Shown here: piece after piece, positions 18,371 through 26,982 of the stretch | Layout: every line of letters begins with the position of its first letter | Numbering within the stretch: the first letter of the stretch is position 1 | NCBI GenBank assembly: GCA_036376595.1 | Contig: DASVAA010000227.1 | Location: 1-64,000, forward strand | Source of the DNA: SMAG-U1939 sp036376595 | GTDB lineage: Bacteria > Chloroflexota > Ktedonobacteria > Ktedonobacterales > JADMIN01 | DNA: 64,000 nucleotides | Direction: 5' to 3' | The notes under the pieces: model-generated | What the model was told of the DNA's origin: nothing | The model's input: the letters and a program-made list of their open reading frames with translations, nothing else | Database searches by the model: none | Position numbers and translations under genes: made by a program

Positions 18371-18862
18371 TCATATTGGGCCGGCCGGCGCTGCGCCAGC
18401 GGCGGCATCGTCCGCCTCGTCTGCCTCGCCCGCGATCGTCGCGCGCAGCCACTCTACCAGTGCGGCGACGTCGCGCGCACCTCCGCGTGGCGCTCCGGGC
18501 CACTCCTGTGCGCGCAGGCGCACGAACTCGCCGGGCGCCCCAGGATAGCGCGCGACCACGAACAGATGCAGGTGATCGAACGCCTCACCGAAAGAGTAGG
18601 CATAGACCTTCTCAGCACCCGTGCAGATCGTGAGCGCGCGGCCCAGACGTGCGGCAAGCCAGCCGACCGTGCGCGCCTCGTCGTCGGTCAGGTCGGCAAG
18701 CGTCGCGTGGCGCTTGGTCTGAAGCACAAGCGCGCCAAGGTACTGCTGTTCGTCGCCGCCGTCGTAGGCGTGGCGCGCGAGCACCAGATCGTCCTGGTAG
18801 ATGGCCCCGCCGGGCGCGGCATCGAGGCCTGCTTGCCAGTCGCAGAACGCGCAGTCCGCCAT
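18371..18862 (-). CDS. HIT-family-like protein
   Basis: A 163-residue protein from ATG 18862 behind GAGGAGA. It starts MADCAFCDWQ (CxxC, typical of zinc-bearing HIT proteins) and has the histidine motif as HLHLF, so the first two histidines, including the nucleophile, remain but the third is Phe. HIT proteins hydrolyse or transfer nucleoside monophosphates. A Gly/Ala/Asp-rich tail of about 20 residues follows the last helix. Divergent from the XRE gene, with two palindromes in between. Confidence 0.7.
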   Translation of the reverse strand: MADCAFCDWQAGLDAAPGGAIYQDDLVLARHAYDGGDEQQYLGALVLQTKRHATLADLTDDEARTVGWLAARLGRALTICTGAEKVYAYSFGEAFDHLHLFVVARYPGAPGEFVRLRAQEWPGAPRGGARDVAALVEWLRATIAGEADEADDAAAGAAPAGPI

Positions 18863-18953
18863 AGACGCTTCTCCTCTCGATGAGATCGAGCGGGACCGGG
18901 CGCTTTCCCGGCTCCCACCCCCAAGCGTAGAACATCGGGCGCCTTGCCGGAAC

Positions 18954-19012
18954 GCCCCGATAGGGGCGGAAAGGGACAACGACGCCAACGTTCAACACGC
19001 CCCAATAGGGGC
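18954..19012. promoter_or_regulatory. Twin palindromes in the HIT/XRE divergent promoter
   Basis: GCCCCGATAGGGGC (18954-18967) and GCCCCAATAGGGGC (18999-19012), 45 bases apart centre to centre. Each has 5-base GC arms around RATA. They lie about 92 bases from the HIT start and 62 from the XRE start, the position expected for operators of the divergently encoded regulator. Confidence 0.55.
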
Positions 19013-19073
19013 ATGTCGCGCTGTGACACGGCGGCGTAGACTATCGGCGGTCAGGCGGACGCGGGAGGCAGGC

Positions 19074-20279
19074 ATGGCGACGAGCGAGCGGCACTCCTAC
19101 CATCACGGCGAGACCATCCACGCATTCCGCGTCCAGCGTGGGCTGACACAGGCGCAGTTGGCCGATCACTGGCCCGGTGGGCCGGTGAATCCGCAATACG
19201 TGCAGCGCGTGGAAACGGGCAAGAAGCGCATCGCCGATCAGGAGACGCTGCGGCGGCTCGGCGAGCTGCTCGACATCCCACTGTGGCATTTCGGCCTCTC
19301 GGAGTATGACCCCTTCAATCCCCATAACCTCCCAGGGGCCGGCGTGCGGATGTACGCCGAGACGCTCGAAGCAGTCGAGGCGGTCGTGCGGACCGTCTGG
19401 ACGCTGCGCTGCGACGCACTGCTGCCTCAGGCCGGGCAATGCCTGCGCACGCTCAATGGTATGGCGGCGCACTTCCAGCGCGAGCTGCCACCACCCGCGC
19501 GGCTCGAAGCGCGTTTTCTGCGTGCGGTTGCCCAGGTGCAGCGCCTCAACGCCATCGCTGCCGTCGAGCGTGGCGCATACGACGACGCGCGGGTCCATTA
19601 CACTGAGATGCTCGCGACCGCCGAACAGCTTGGCGAGCCGGCGACCCTCGCCATCGCGCTGATGAGCATGGGGTCCGAGCTGGAGCGCGCGGGGCGCGGC
19701 GCCGAGGCGGTGGAGTGGCTGGAGCGCGCGCGTGACGTCTCATTTGGCGCGAGTAGGCATGTCGCCACGCTGGTGAACTCGTATCTCGCGCGGGCCTACG
19801 CGGCGACGGGCAACCGGGCGCGATTCGAGCGTGCGGCCGAGACGGCACGGACGCTTGCGGCAGGGCTGGGGGGAGCCTATGGCGACGGTACCGACGGCGT
19901 GTATGCGCGGGAAAGCAGCGTGCTGGCAGAATGGAGCTGGGGCTGGCTGGTGCTAGGCGAGCCGGGCAGGACGCTCGCGCTGCGCGAGAGTATGGGCGCG
20001 CAGATCGAGCGCGATGGCGACCGGCGGCTCGCGGCATGGATTCCGCTCGACTGGGCGCGAGCATACCTGGCGCTGAGTGAGATCGAGGCAAGTATCGCCG
20101 AGGCGCGCGAGTTCTGCCGGCGCGCGGCGGCCATGCGCTCGCCTCATGCATTGCGGCACCTTGAGGGCTTCGCACGCGACCTGGACTCGACGACGGGCAA
20201 CGCGAGCGCCACGGCCGCGGGCGAGCTGAGAGAGTTGGCAGCGCAAGCGGTCAGGAGCGAGGATGCGGCAGGCGAATGA
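19074..20279 (+). CDS. XRE-family transcriptional regulator with TPR-like C-terminal domain
   Basis: A 401-residue protein from ATG 19074 behind GGGAGGC. An N-terminal helix-turn-helix (about residues 11-66: IHAFRVQRGLTQAQLADHW, then VQRVETGKKRI) is joined to about 300 residues of paired helices rich in Ala, Arg and Glu that look like TPR repeats, the layout of peptide- or protein-sensing regulators. Targets are unknown; the twin palindromes upstream are the best candidates for its own operator. Its end overlaps the convergent RHH gene by 29 bases. Confidence 0.75.
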   Translation: MATSERHSYHHGETIHAFRVQRGLTQAQLADHWPGGPVNPQYVQRVETGKKRIADQETLRRLGELLDIPLWHFGLSEYDPFNPHNLPGAGVRMYAETLEAVEAVVRTVWTLRCDALLPQAGQCLRTLNGMAAHFQRELPPPARLEARFLRAVAQVQRLNAIAAVERGAYDDARVHYTEMLATAEQLGEPATLAIALMSMGSELERAGRGAEAVEWLERARDVSFGASRHVATLVNSYLARAYAATGNRARFERAAETARTLAAGLGGAYGDGTDGVYARESSVLAEWSWGWLVLGEPGRTLALRESMGAQIERDGDRRLAAWIPLDWARAYLALSEIEASIAEAREFCRRAAAMRSPHALRHLEGFARDLDSTTGNASATAAGELRELAAQAVRSEDAAGE

Positions 20280-20541
20280 ATCCAGCCTGCTCGACAGCGA
20301 GGTAGGCATCGTGACGCGCCGCCAGATCGCCCACCCCGAAGTGGAAGGCCCCGATGAATGGCGCCAAAGGGTCCTCTGCCGGCTGGTTTCCATCCGACGA
20401 GTGAACGGGCATGACGTTCTCGCGCTCGATCCCTTCCGCCAAGATCGCGCGTAGCATTTCCTCGGCAGATTGACCGCGCGCCCGCGCTACCTCGACGAGC
20501 TGCTGATACAGGTCATCTGGCACGTACAGTGCTTGGCTCAT
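20251..20541 (-). CDS. Ribbon-helix-helix antitoxin-like protein
   Basis: A 96-residue protein from ATG 20541 with AAAGGCAGG upstream. The start MSQALYVPDDLYQQLVEVAR followed by SAEEMLRAILAEGIE is a typical RHH/VapB-like DNA-binding segment; the C-terminal half has no recognised partner-binding motif. No toxin gene is adjacent, so it may be an orphan. It overlaps the 3' end of the XRE gene tail to tail. Confidence 0.55.
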   Translation of the reverse strand: MSQALYVPDDLYQQLVEVARARGQSAEEMLRAILAEGIERENVMPVHSSDGNQPAEDPLAPFIGAFHFGVGDLAARHDAYLAVEQAGFIRLPHPRS

Positions 20542-20622
20542 GCTGACCTGCCTTTCATCGGCGCACCATATGACTACGCCGCCAAGGATCATGTCCGTGG
20601 CGGCGTGGCGGGTGTTCGCTTG

Positions 20623-20699
20623 TGGTGGGCGATGAGGAGCTCGAATCCCCGACCTCCACGATGTCAACGTGGCGCTCTAACCAACTGAGCTAATCGCCC
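20623..20699 (-). tRNA. tRNA-Val (GAC)
   Basis: On the minus strand, acceptor GGGCGAT pairs with ATCGCCC, followed by A and an encoded CCA. D-arm AGCTCAGTTGGTTAGAGC, anticodon stem CCACG/CGTGG with loop TTGACAT, T-arm GGGGATTCGAGCTCC. The anticodon GAC reads Val GUC/GUU codons. Confidence 0.95.
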
Positions 20700-20798
20700 A
20701 TGCGTGCAGAAACAGTGTAGCATCCGGCGCAGGCCGCGTCAAGGGTCGCGGCCTGTCCTGAACACAATAGTGGCCCGGCGATCGCGCGGCTATACGCC

Positions 20799-21410
20799 TC
20801 ATCGCATCACGTGCTCGCGCTCGTCCAGCGCGATGCCGTAGGCGGCGATCTGCGAGCCGAACCGCGCACGAATTTGGTCGAGCAGGCGCTGGCGCCTGGC
20901 CCGGGTGCAAGGTATGAAGAGCGCGTTCAGGGGCACGATCAACGCCGCATCCCGCCACCACGGAAAGAAGGCGGTGTTGATCCTGCTTTCCAGTCTCGTC
21001 GGTGGCTCCTCGCCATCGCGCGCGCTCACCACCAGGAAATACTCGGTCCTGTGCGGTCTTACCTCGCGGTACCTCGCGCCGTAGATTGCGATCTCGCGCA
21101 TCTGATCCCAGGCCATGAAACGGTGCCAGCCGTAGGTGTCACTCGCGATGCCTGCCGAATCCACCGTCAGCCAGGCCGCGCGGTGGAACACGCGGCTGAG
21201 AAGCTGCGCGATGCACAGCAGCATACCAAGCCCGAAGACGAGGATCGCCGCGGAGCCTAAGACGAGTGGGAACGCGGCGACCAGGATCGGGTGGCCGAGG
21301 GCACTCACCACGATCAGCACACCGGCCGCGAAGAAGGCCCCCGCCGCCGGGAGCAACAGCAGCGCCCTCAGCGCGCTGGGATAGTAGCGCAGCACGCCAC
21401 CATCGAGCAT
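20799..21410 (-). CDS. Membrane protein with PH-like domain, unknown function
   Basis: Predicted 203 residues from ATG 21410, where GGAGG lies five bases upstream; the open frame extends to GTG 21512 but that start would overlap the -10 box of the divergent gene. LRYYPSALRALLLLPAAG leads into two membrane segments (about residues 14-36 and 42-64), then a beta-rich domain with LTVDSAGIASDTYGWHRFMAW, which resembles bacterial PH/YcxB-like membrane proteins. The C-terminus is basic and helical. Function unknown. Confidence 0.65.
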   Translation of the reverse strand: MLDGGVLRYYPSALRALLLLPAAGAFFAAGVLIVVSALGHPILVAAFPLVLGSAAILVFGLGMLLCIAQLLSRVFHRAAWLTVDSAGIASDTYGWHRFMAWDQMREIAIYGARYREVRPHRTEYFLVVSARDGEEPPTRLESRINTAFFPWWRDAALIVPLNALFIPCTRARRQRLLDQIRARFGSQIAAYGIALDEREHVMR

Positions 21411-21533
21411 CGCCGCCTCCACACGCGCCGCCCCCGCACCGGCCGCCTCCATATCGCCCATCCCCTTATCGTCAAGACCCCCAATCCCTTCCGCGCCGGC
21501 CGCGCCCCTCACGAGTATACTATGCGCTTCCCC

Positions 21534-21561
21534 TTGCGCAAGCTGGCGAAACGGCTATACT
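21534..21561 (+). promoter_or_regulatory. Promoter of the lipoprotein phospholipase D gene
   Basis: TTGCGC (21534-21539), a 16-base spacer and TATACT (21556-21561). The start codon used (21582) is only about 15 bases past the expected transcript start, with GGAGG in between. Confidence 0.4.
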
Positions 21562-21581
21562 GGGCGCCGGAGGTGCGGCGC

Positions 21582-22664
21582 ATGGTTGGCGCGCGAAGTA
21601 GCCGGTGGCAGCTTGTGGGCCTCGTCGTGTCGCTGGCGTTGCTCGCGGGGTGCGCGTCAGGCACATCCACGGTCCGCGGCAACGTAACCGGCGGGCCGGG
21701 AGCGACGGCTACGGCGAGCGCGGCGCCGATCTGCGCCAGCGCGACCTGCGGGGCGACGAACGTGCAGGTGTTCGTCGAGCCGGACGCTGGCGAGGCGCCG
21801 ATCCTGCATGCCATCGAGGGCGCGAACGTCTCGCTGGAGGTCGAGGTCTATCTGCTGACCGACCGCAGCGTGACCAACGCGCTCGAAGACGCCGCCGCCC
21901 GTGGCGTGAATGTGCGGGTGCTGCTGGAGCCGCATCCCTTCGGGCAGGGAGCGGTGTCGGCGCAGACGATCATCGAGGCGCTGGTGGCGGCGGGTGTGCA
22001 TGCCCAGGCCGCTGACCCCGCCTACTACTACACCCACGCCAAGTTCCTGATTGTGGACGCCGCGACGCTCTACGTGCTGACGGCCAACCTCAGCCGCTCT
22101 GGACTGGGCGGCAGCTCGGCGGGGGCCAATCGCGAGTACGGCGCGATCACCACCAACGCGGCGGACGTGGCCGAGGCACGCGCGATCTTCGCCGCCGACT
22201 GGAGCCGCGCCCCTACCCCGGCGCTGACCGATCCGCGGCTGGTCGTCAGCCCGGTGAACGCGCGCGGCACCATCACGGCGCTGATCGCCTCTGCCCGCGC
22301 CTCGCTCGACGTTGAGGACGAGGAGATGGTGGACACCGCCTCGGAGGACGCGCTGATCGCGGCGGCGCGGCGGGGCGTGCGCGTCGAGGTGGTGCTGCCG
22401 CCGCCGAGCGATGGCGGCCCAAGCGGCGACGACGTGAGCCGGCTGCTGAGCGGCGGCGTGGGGGTGCGCTACCTCGGCGCGCCGTACATCCATGCCAAGC
22501 TGATCGTGGCCGATGGCGCCGTCGCCTTCGTCGGCTCCGAGAACTTCTCCGCGACCTCGCTCGACCAGAATCGCGAGCTGGGCATCATCATCGGCGACCG
22601 GCAGGCACTCGTCACGCTCAGCACCACGTTTGCGCAGGATTGGAGCCTCGGCAGTGCCGCGTGA
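21582..22664 (+). CDS. Secreted lipoprotein of the phospholipase D family
   Basis: A 360-residue protein from ATG 21582 (GGAGG nine bases upstream). It begins with a lipoprotein signal and lipobox LLAGC (Cys24). Two HKD half-sites follow: THAKFLIVDAATLYVLTANL and IHAKLIVADGAVAFVGSENF; both keep His, Lys and Asn. This compact two-site form without extra domains is seen in Nuc-like nucleases and minimal PLD phosphodiesterases, so it may cleave nucleic acid or phospholipid outside the cell. Distinct from the cardiolipin-synthase-like paralogue at 3979. Confidence 0.8.
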   Translation: MVGARSSRWQLVGLVVSLALLAGCASGTSTVRGNVTGGPGATATASAAPICASATCGATNVQVFVEPDAGEAPILHAIEGANVSLEVEVYLLTDRSVTNALEDAAARGVNVRVLLEPHPFGQGAVSAQTIIEALVAAGVHAQAADPAYYYTHAKFLIVDAATLYVLTANLSRSGLGGSSAGANREYGAITTNAADVAEARAIFAADWSRAPTPALTDPRLVVSPVNARGTITALIASARASLDVEDEEMVDTASEDALIAAARRGVRVEVVLPPPSDGGPSGDDVSRLLSGGVGVRYLGAPYIHAKLIVADGAVAFVGSENFSATSLDQNRELGIIIGDRQALVTLSTTFAQDWSLGSAA

Positions 22665-22804
22665 GGCGATCACGAGGGCTGGCGCAGCAGGGCGCCGAGC
22701 GCGGTTCGCGCGGCCCATTCAAGCGGGAAGCGGCGGCTCATGCACGGGACTATGCCCGAGGATACGCCGCAGATACGCCGCAGCCCCGTCAGCAACACGT
22801 GCGA

Positions 22805-24247
22805 TCATGGCACGTTGAGCGCCGCCGGAACGGCTGGTTCTTTGCGCGCATGGTGGGGCGCTCGTGTGGCGACTAGACCGGCGCAGAACACGGCGACGGC
22901 ACACGGAACGACGACACCGATCCAGCCGTAGCGCGCCCAGCCGTAGCCGGGCACGTACGCGCCCAGACCGCCGCCGATGTAGAAGCCGAGCGTGTAGAGC
23001 GCGAGCGCCGTGGCGCGCGCCCGCGCGCCGAGCGGATTGGCGGTGTCGCTGACTGACGCGTTGGCGACGGCGTGCGACGAGAGACTGCCCACGCAGACCA
23101 GCGCCAGCCCCAGCAACGCCAGTGGCAGAACGTTGGGCAGGCCAATGAGCAGCCCGGCGGCGGTGACAACGAGACCGCCGAGGATCGTCGGGCGCCGGCC
23201 GATGCGATCCGAGAGTTGGCCGGCGAGCGGAGACGCCACCGCGCCGAGGAGGTAGACCAGATAGAACAGACTCGCCCTGCTCGCTGGCAGATCGAACGGT
23301 GAACCCTCCAGCCGATAGGTGATGTAGGTGAAGACCGAGAGGAAGGGGAAGAAGACCGTCCCGCCGATCAGCGGCGCCCACCACGCTCGGCGCACGATCT
23401 GCCCGATCGGCGCCGGCCGGTCAATATCCGCCTTGGCCTCCCCAATTGCACCCCGTCGTCCCGCGCCAGGCGCACGCCGCCCGCCTCTATGGATGCTCTC
23501 CCCCTCTGCGTCCTCTGCGTCCTCTGCGGTTGCTCTCTGCTTTCCCTCCGTTCCCTCCGTTTCCTCTGTGGTGACTCTCTCTCCCTCTCCTCGGACCGCC
23601 CCGCGCGGCATGCCCACCACCAGCACGACGCTGCCGGCGGTGGCGGCGAAGGCGACCAGCAACAGCCCGCCGCGCCAGCCGATCGCCTGCACCGAGAGGC
23701 CGACGCCCAGCCGGCCCACCAGCCCACCGAGCGTATTGGCTGCGATGTAGAAGCCGCTCACTCGGCCGCGCCAGCTCGCGGGCAGCTCGTTGTGCAGGAA
23801 GGCCAGCCCCGCGACGGTGATCCCCGGCACCATCAGCCCTTGCAGCGCGCGTAGCGCCACTAGCATCCAGAAGACGGGAGCGAGCACCACCAGGAAGCAC
23901 AGGGCTGAGAGCGCGAAGCTGCACACGAGCATCACGCGCCGCGAGCCGAGGCGGTCGGCCAGGCGTCCGGCACCAAGCGAGGCGAGGGCCAGCGCGAAAG
24001 TCACGCCGCTCAGCGTCAGTCCTGCCTCGGCTGGCGCGACGGCGAAATCGTGCCCAATCTGCGGCAGCACCGGCTGCGTGGCGTACATCGCGGTGAAAGC
24101 CACCGAGGCGCCGATGTTGGTCGCGACGAATCCGAGCAGGCGGCGCCGACCTCGTCCCCCATCTCCATCTCCCTCAGGTATAGGAGCGATGACTGCCTCG
24201 CCCGGAGGGGGTGGCGCGGCAGCGTCGGGGGTGAGGTCACGCGCCAA
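22805..24247 (-). CDS. MFS transporter (YnfM-like) with a repeat-encoded loop
   Basis: A 480-residue protein with about 12 membrane helices. The N-terminal half has AMYATQPVLPQIGHDF and the loop motif GRLADRLGSRRVM, the C-terminal half GQLSDRIGRRP; these place it in the YnfM-like exporter group of MFS. The only in-frame start nearby is TTG 24247, which overlaps the livF 3' end by 11 bases. The central cytoplasmic loop contains TTEETEGTEGKQRATAEDAE, translated from the family C repeat, and the N-terminus DLTPDAAAPPPPGE may be a decayed family B copy. Substrate unknown. Confidence 0.8.
   Translation of the reverse strand: MARDLTPDAAAPPPPGEAVIAPIPEGDGDGGRGRRRLLGFVATNIGASVAFTAMYATQPVLPQIGHDFAVAPAEAGLTLSGVTFALALASLGAGRLADRLGSRRVMLVCSFALSALCFLVVLAPVFWMLVALRALQGLMVPGITVAGLAFLHNELPASWRGRVSGFYIAANTLGGLVGRLGVGLSVQAIGWRGGLLLVAFAATAGSVVLVVGMPRGAVRGEGERVTTEETEGTEGKQRATAEDAEDAEGESIHRGGRRAPGAGRRGAIGEAKADIDRPAPIGQIVRRAWWAPLIGGTVFFPFLSVFTYITYRLEGSPFDLPASRASLFYLVYLLGAVASPLAGQLSDRIGRRPTILGGLVVTAAGLLIGLPNVLPLALLGLALVCVGSLSSHAVANASVSDTANPLGARARATALALYTLGFYIGGGLGAYVPGYGWARYGWIGVVVPCAVAVFCAGLVATRAPHHARKEPAVPAALNVP
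23501..23590 (-). repeat. Family C tandem repeat inside the MFS gene
   Basis: Imperfect 9-base units CTCTGCGTC, CTCTGCGGT, then CCCTCCGTT and TCCTCTGTG. The 9-base step keeps the frame and yields the Glu/Thr/Ala-rich loop. Related in wording to 11860-11932. Confidence 0.65.
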
Positions 24248-25016
24248 GGTACGCCTCGCGCACCGCCGTGCTGCGCAGCAGCTCGTGTCCGGTGCCGCTC
24301 AGCACAATGCGCCCGTTCTCGATGACATAGCCGCGGTCGGCGCGCTCCAGCGCGATCTGCACATCCTGCTCCACCAGCAAGAAGCTCAATCCTTCCTCAC
24401 GATGGATGGTGTCAATCGCGGCGAGCAGGTCATCAACGATGTTGGGCGCCAGGCCGAGCGACAGCTCGTCGATCAGCAACACCGTCGGACGGGTCATCAG
24501 CCCGCGACCAATGGCGACCATCTGCTGCTCGCCGCCGGAGAGCGAGCCGGCGACCTGCGTGCGGCGCTCGCGCAGCTTGGGTAGCAGCGTGTAGATACGC
24601 TCCAGGTCGGCGACGATGGCCTGTCGCGAGCCGGCGCGGCGCGTGTAGGCGCCCAGCCGCAGATTCTCCTCGACGGGCAGGCCGGCGAACAGGCGCCGGC
24701 CTTGCGGCACCTGCGCCAGTCCGAGCTTGACGACGCGCTCGGCCGAGCGATTGGTGATGTCGGCGCCGCCCAGCAGCACCTTGCCGCGCCAGGCCGGCAA
24801 CAGCCCGGAAATCGCCGTCAGCAGGGTGGACTTGCCGGCGCCGTTGGCGCCCACCAGCGCGACTACCTCGCCGCGACTGACCTCCAGCGACACATCCCAG
24901 AGCACCTGCGTGTCACCGTAGCCCGTGTCGAGCCCGCGCACGGCCAGCAGGGGCGTCCGGTGGTCGCCCGTCGGTTCGGCGGGAGCCGGCGCGGCGGATG
25001 GATCGGGTGCGGTCAT
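24237..25016 (-). CDS. livF: Branched-chain amino acid ABC transporter, ATP-binding protein LivF
   Basis: A 259-residue ATPase with Walker A GANGAGKST, signature SLSGGEQQMV and Walker B VLLIDELSLGLAPN, all typical of LivF. The N-terminal leader before the first beta strand contains TGDHRTPLLAV, translated from a repeat A copy. Its ATG overlaps the livG stop as ATGA. It powers uptake together with LivG, LivH, LivM and the binding protein at 28031. Confidence 0.93.
   Translation of the reverse strand: MTAPDPSAAPAPAEPTGDHRTPLLAVRGLDTGYGDTQVLWDVSLEVSRGEVVALVGANGAGKSTLLTAISGLLPAWRGKVLLGGADITNRSAERVVKLGLAQVPQGRRLFAGLPVEENLRLGAYTRRAGSRQAIVADLERIYTLLPKLRERRTQVAGSLSGGEQQMVAIGRGLMTRPTVLLIDELSLGLAPNIVDDLLAAIDTIHREEGLSFLLVEQDVQIALERADRGYVIENGRIVLSGTGHELLRSTAVREAYLGA
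24947..24970 (-). repeat. Palindromic repeat A, copy 7, inside livF
   Basis: GCAGGGGCGTCCGGTGGTCG plus CCCG on the plus strand. In frame near the livF 5' end, encoding GDHRTPLL. Confidence 0.75.
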
Positions 25017-25897
25017 ATGATCTCGCCCTCTAGCTCCTGGAATGCCTGCGTGTTCTGCTGGCCGCGAGCGTAGCGCTCGCCCAGGTACGCCTCGATCACG
25101 CGCGGGTCGGAGAGCACGGCATCGGGGGCGTCTTCGGCGATCTTGCGGCCATGGTGCAGCACGAGGATGCGGTCCGAGACGCCCTTGATGGCCTTCATGA
25201 TGTGCTCGACCACCAGCACCGTCACGCCGGAGCGGTTGATAGCGCGGATCAGTGCGACCGCCTGCTCGATCTCAGCTGGATTCAGGCCGGCCATCACCTC
25301 GTCGAGCAGCAGCAGGCGCGGCTCGGTGGCGAGCGCGCGCGCCATCTCCAGCCGCTTGCGGTCGGCCACCGTCAGTTGGTCGCCTTTGAGCCGCGCCTTG
25401 TGGGCCAGGTGGACGCGCTCCAGCACCTCGTCGGCTATTCGCAGCGCCTGCGCGCGACTGAGCCGCTCGCGCCGCCCGAAGAAGGCGCCGACGACGACGT
25501 TTTCGCGCACGTCAAGCCCGGCGAACGGCTGTGTCACCTGAAAGGTGCGTGCGATGCCGCGGTGCGCCCGCTGGTGCGGCGCCAGCCGCACGATCTCCTG
25601 CCCGTCGTAGACGATGGAGCCGGCGGTCGGCGCGAGCGAGCCAGCGATCAGGCCAATCAGCGTCGTCTTGCCGGCGCCATTGGGACCGATGATGCCCAGC
25701 ACTTCGCCCCGCCGCACGCCAAAGCTCAGGTTGTCTACCGCCGGCAGTCCGCCAAAACGCTTGGTGACGCCGCCCAGCTCCAGAATCGGCTCCGTACCTC
25801 CGGCGGACTCAGACGGGCGTCCACCGGACGCCCCTACTCCGTCGTCGGGGGGATCGGGGGGACTAGATGCCGTTGGCGGCAATGAAGCGTCTGACAC
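25013..25897 (-). CDS. livG: Branched-chain amino acid ABC transporter, ATP-binding protein LivG
   Basis: A 294-residue ATPase: Walker A GPNGAGKTT, Q-loop RTFQVTQPF, Walker B LLLLDEVMAGLNP, and the LivG-type long C-terminus. The signature region reads LTVADRKRLEMARAL, lacking a clean LSGGQ but common in LivG. The first 37 residues are a Ser/Pro-rich leader holding GVGASGGRP from a repeat A copy; the conserved domain starts only at EPILELGGV. The GTG start lies 35 bases inside the livM 3' end, and a later start is possible. Confidence 0.93.
   Translation of the reverse strand: MSDASLPPTASSPPDPPDDGVGASGGRPSESAGGTEPILELGGVTKRFGGLPAVDNLSFGVRRGEVLGIIGPNGAGKTTLIGLIAGSLAPTAGSIVYDGQEIVRLAPHQRAHRGIARTFQVTQPFAGLDVRENVVVGAFFGRRERLSRAQALRIADEVLERVHLAHKARLKGDQLTVADRKRLEMARALATEPRLLLLDEVMAGLNPAEIEQAVALIRAINRSGVTVLVVEHIMKAIKGVSDRILVLHHGRKIAEDAPDAVLSDPRVIEAYLGERYARGQQNTQAFQELEGEII
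25814..25837 (-). repeat. Palindromic repeat A, copy 8, inside livG
   Basis: Exact consensus on the minus strand. In frame in the livG leader, encoding VGASGGRP. Confidence 0.85.
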
Positions 25898-26963
25898 GGC
25901 GCACCCCCTTTCTGAACCGCGTGCCGAGCGATTCGCGTGCCATTCCCGGCTCGGGCGGCACCACCAGCTCCTGCACCAGCCGGATCAAGCCCTGCGGCAG
26001 GAAGATCGTCACAAGTACGATCAGCAGCCCAAAAAGGATGCCGTGGACGTCGGTGAAGAACACCGTGGATTGGGTATCCAGCCACTCGATGATGATTGCG
26101 CCGATGACGGGGCCGACGATGGTTCCCGCGCCGCCCAGGAAGGTCATCAGCACCATCGCCACCGAGAAGCCCACGTCAAAGGCATTGCCCTCGCCGGTTG
26201 GCTCGAAGCTTGTCAACCAGTAGGCCCACAGGCCGCCGGCGAGAGCTGTCGGCAGTGCGCTGGCGACGTACGCGGCGACCTTGTACCAAAACGTGGCGAT
26301 GCCCAGCGACTCGGCCGCCGATTCGTTTTCGCGGATCGCGACCAGCGCGTAGCCCAAGCGCGTGCGCGTGACCCACACCGTGGCGAGCAGCGTCAGCACG
26401 GCCACGGCGAGGAAGGCATAGTAGAAGACGGTGAAGGTGCTCAGACCGCCGGGTGGCGGCGTCAGCGAGACTTCACCGCCGGAGCCGCCGATGTTCTTGG
26501 CGGCGACGAATTCACCCATTGCCTCGGCGATGCCCAGGGTGGCAATCGCGAAGTAGTGGCCGCGCAACCGCAGCACGGGCAGCCCGACGAGGAAGGCGAA
26601 AATGCCCGCACCGGCAAAGCCGGCGGCGATGCCCATCCAGAAAGGCTTGCCGTTCTCCAGAAACACGGCCACCGAGTAGGCGCCGATGCCGAAGAAGACG
26701 ACGTTGCCAAAGGCGGCGTAGCCGGTGAAGCCGCCGATGAAGTTCCAGCCTTGCGCCATGATAATGAAGACGAGAATCGTGGTCCAGGTGCGGATAGCGT
26801 CCTGGTCGCCGGTGAAGGGCACGATGGCAATTGCCGCGAAGATCGCTAGCCCGACGAGCATGGACCACAGCCAGCCGCGGCTTTCTTTGGGCGCGGGGAC
26901 CGGCACGCCGACCGCCAACGGTTCGTGCCGATCGGCCTCCTCAGACGTCGTCTCAGACGCCAT
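25863..26963 (-). CDS. livM: Branched-chain amino acid ABC transporter permease LivM
   Basis: A 366-residue permease with about ten membrane helices. The EAA-like cytoplasmic loop contains TRTRLGYALVAIRENESAAESLGI, cut here only by description, a segment typical of LivM. An N-terminal hydrophilic stretch of about 28 residues precedes helix 1. It sits 19 bases after livH and overlaps livG, consistent with one livHMGF transcript. Confidence 0.92.
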   Translation of the reverse strand: MASETTSEEADRHEPLAVGVPVPAPKESRGWLWSMLVGLAIFAAIAIVPFTGDQDAIRTWTTILVFIIMAQGWNFIGGFTGYAAFGNVVFFGIGAYSVAVFLENGKPFWMGIAAGFAGAGIFAFLVGLPVLRLRGHYFAIATLGIAEAMGEFVAAKNIGGSGGEVSLTPPPGGLSTFTVFYYAFLAVAVLTLLATVWVTRTRLGYALVAIRENESAAESLGIATFWYKVAAYVASALPTALAGGLWAYWLTSFEPTGEGNAFDVGFSVAMVLMTFLGGAGTIVGPVIGAIIIEWLDTQSTVFFTDVHGILFGLLIVLVTIFLPQGLIRLVQELVVPPEPGMARESLGTRFRKGVRRVRRFIAANGI

Positions 26964-26982
26964 CGCTGACCTCCCCTCTGGC

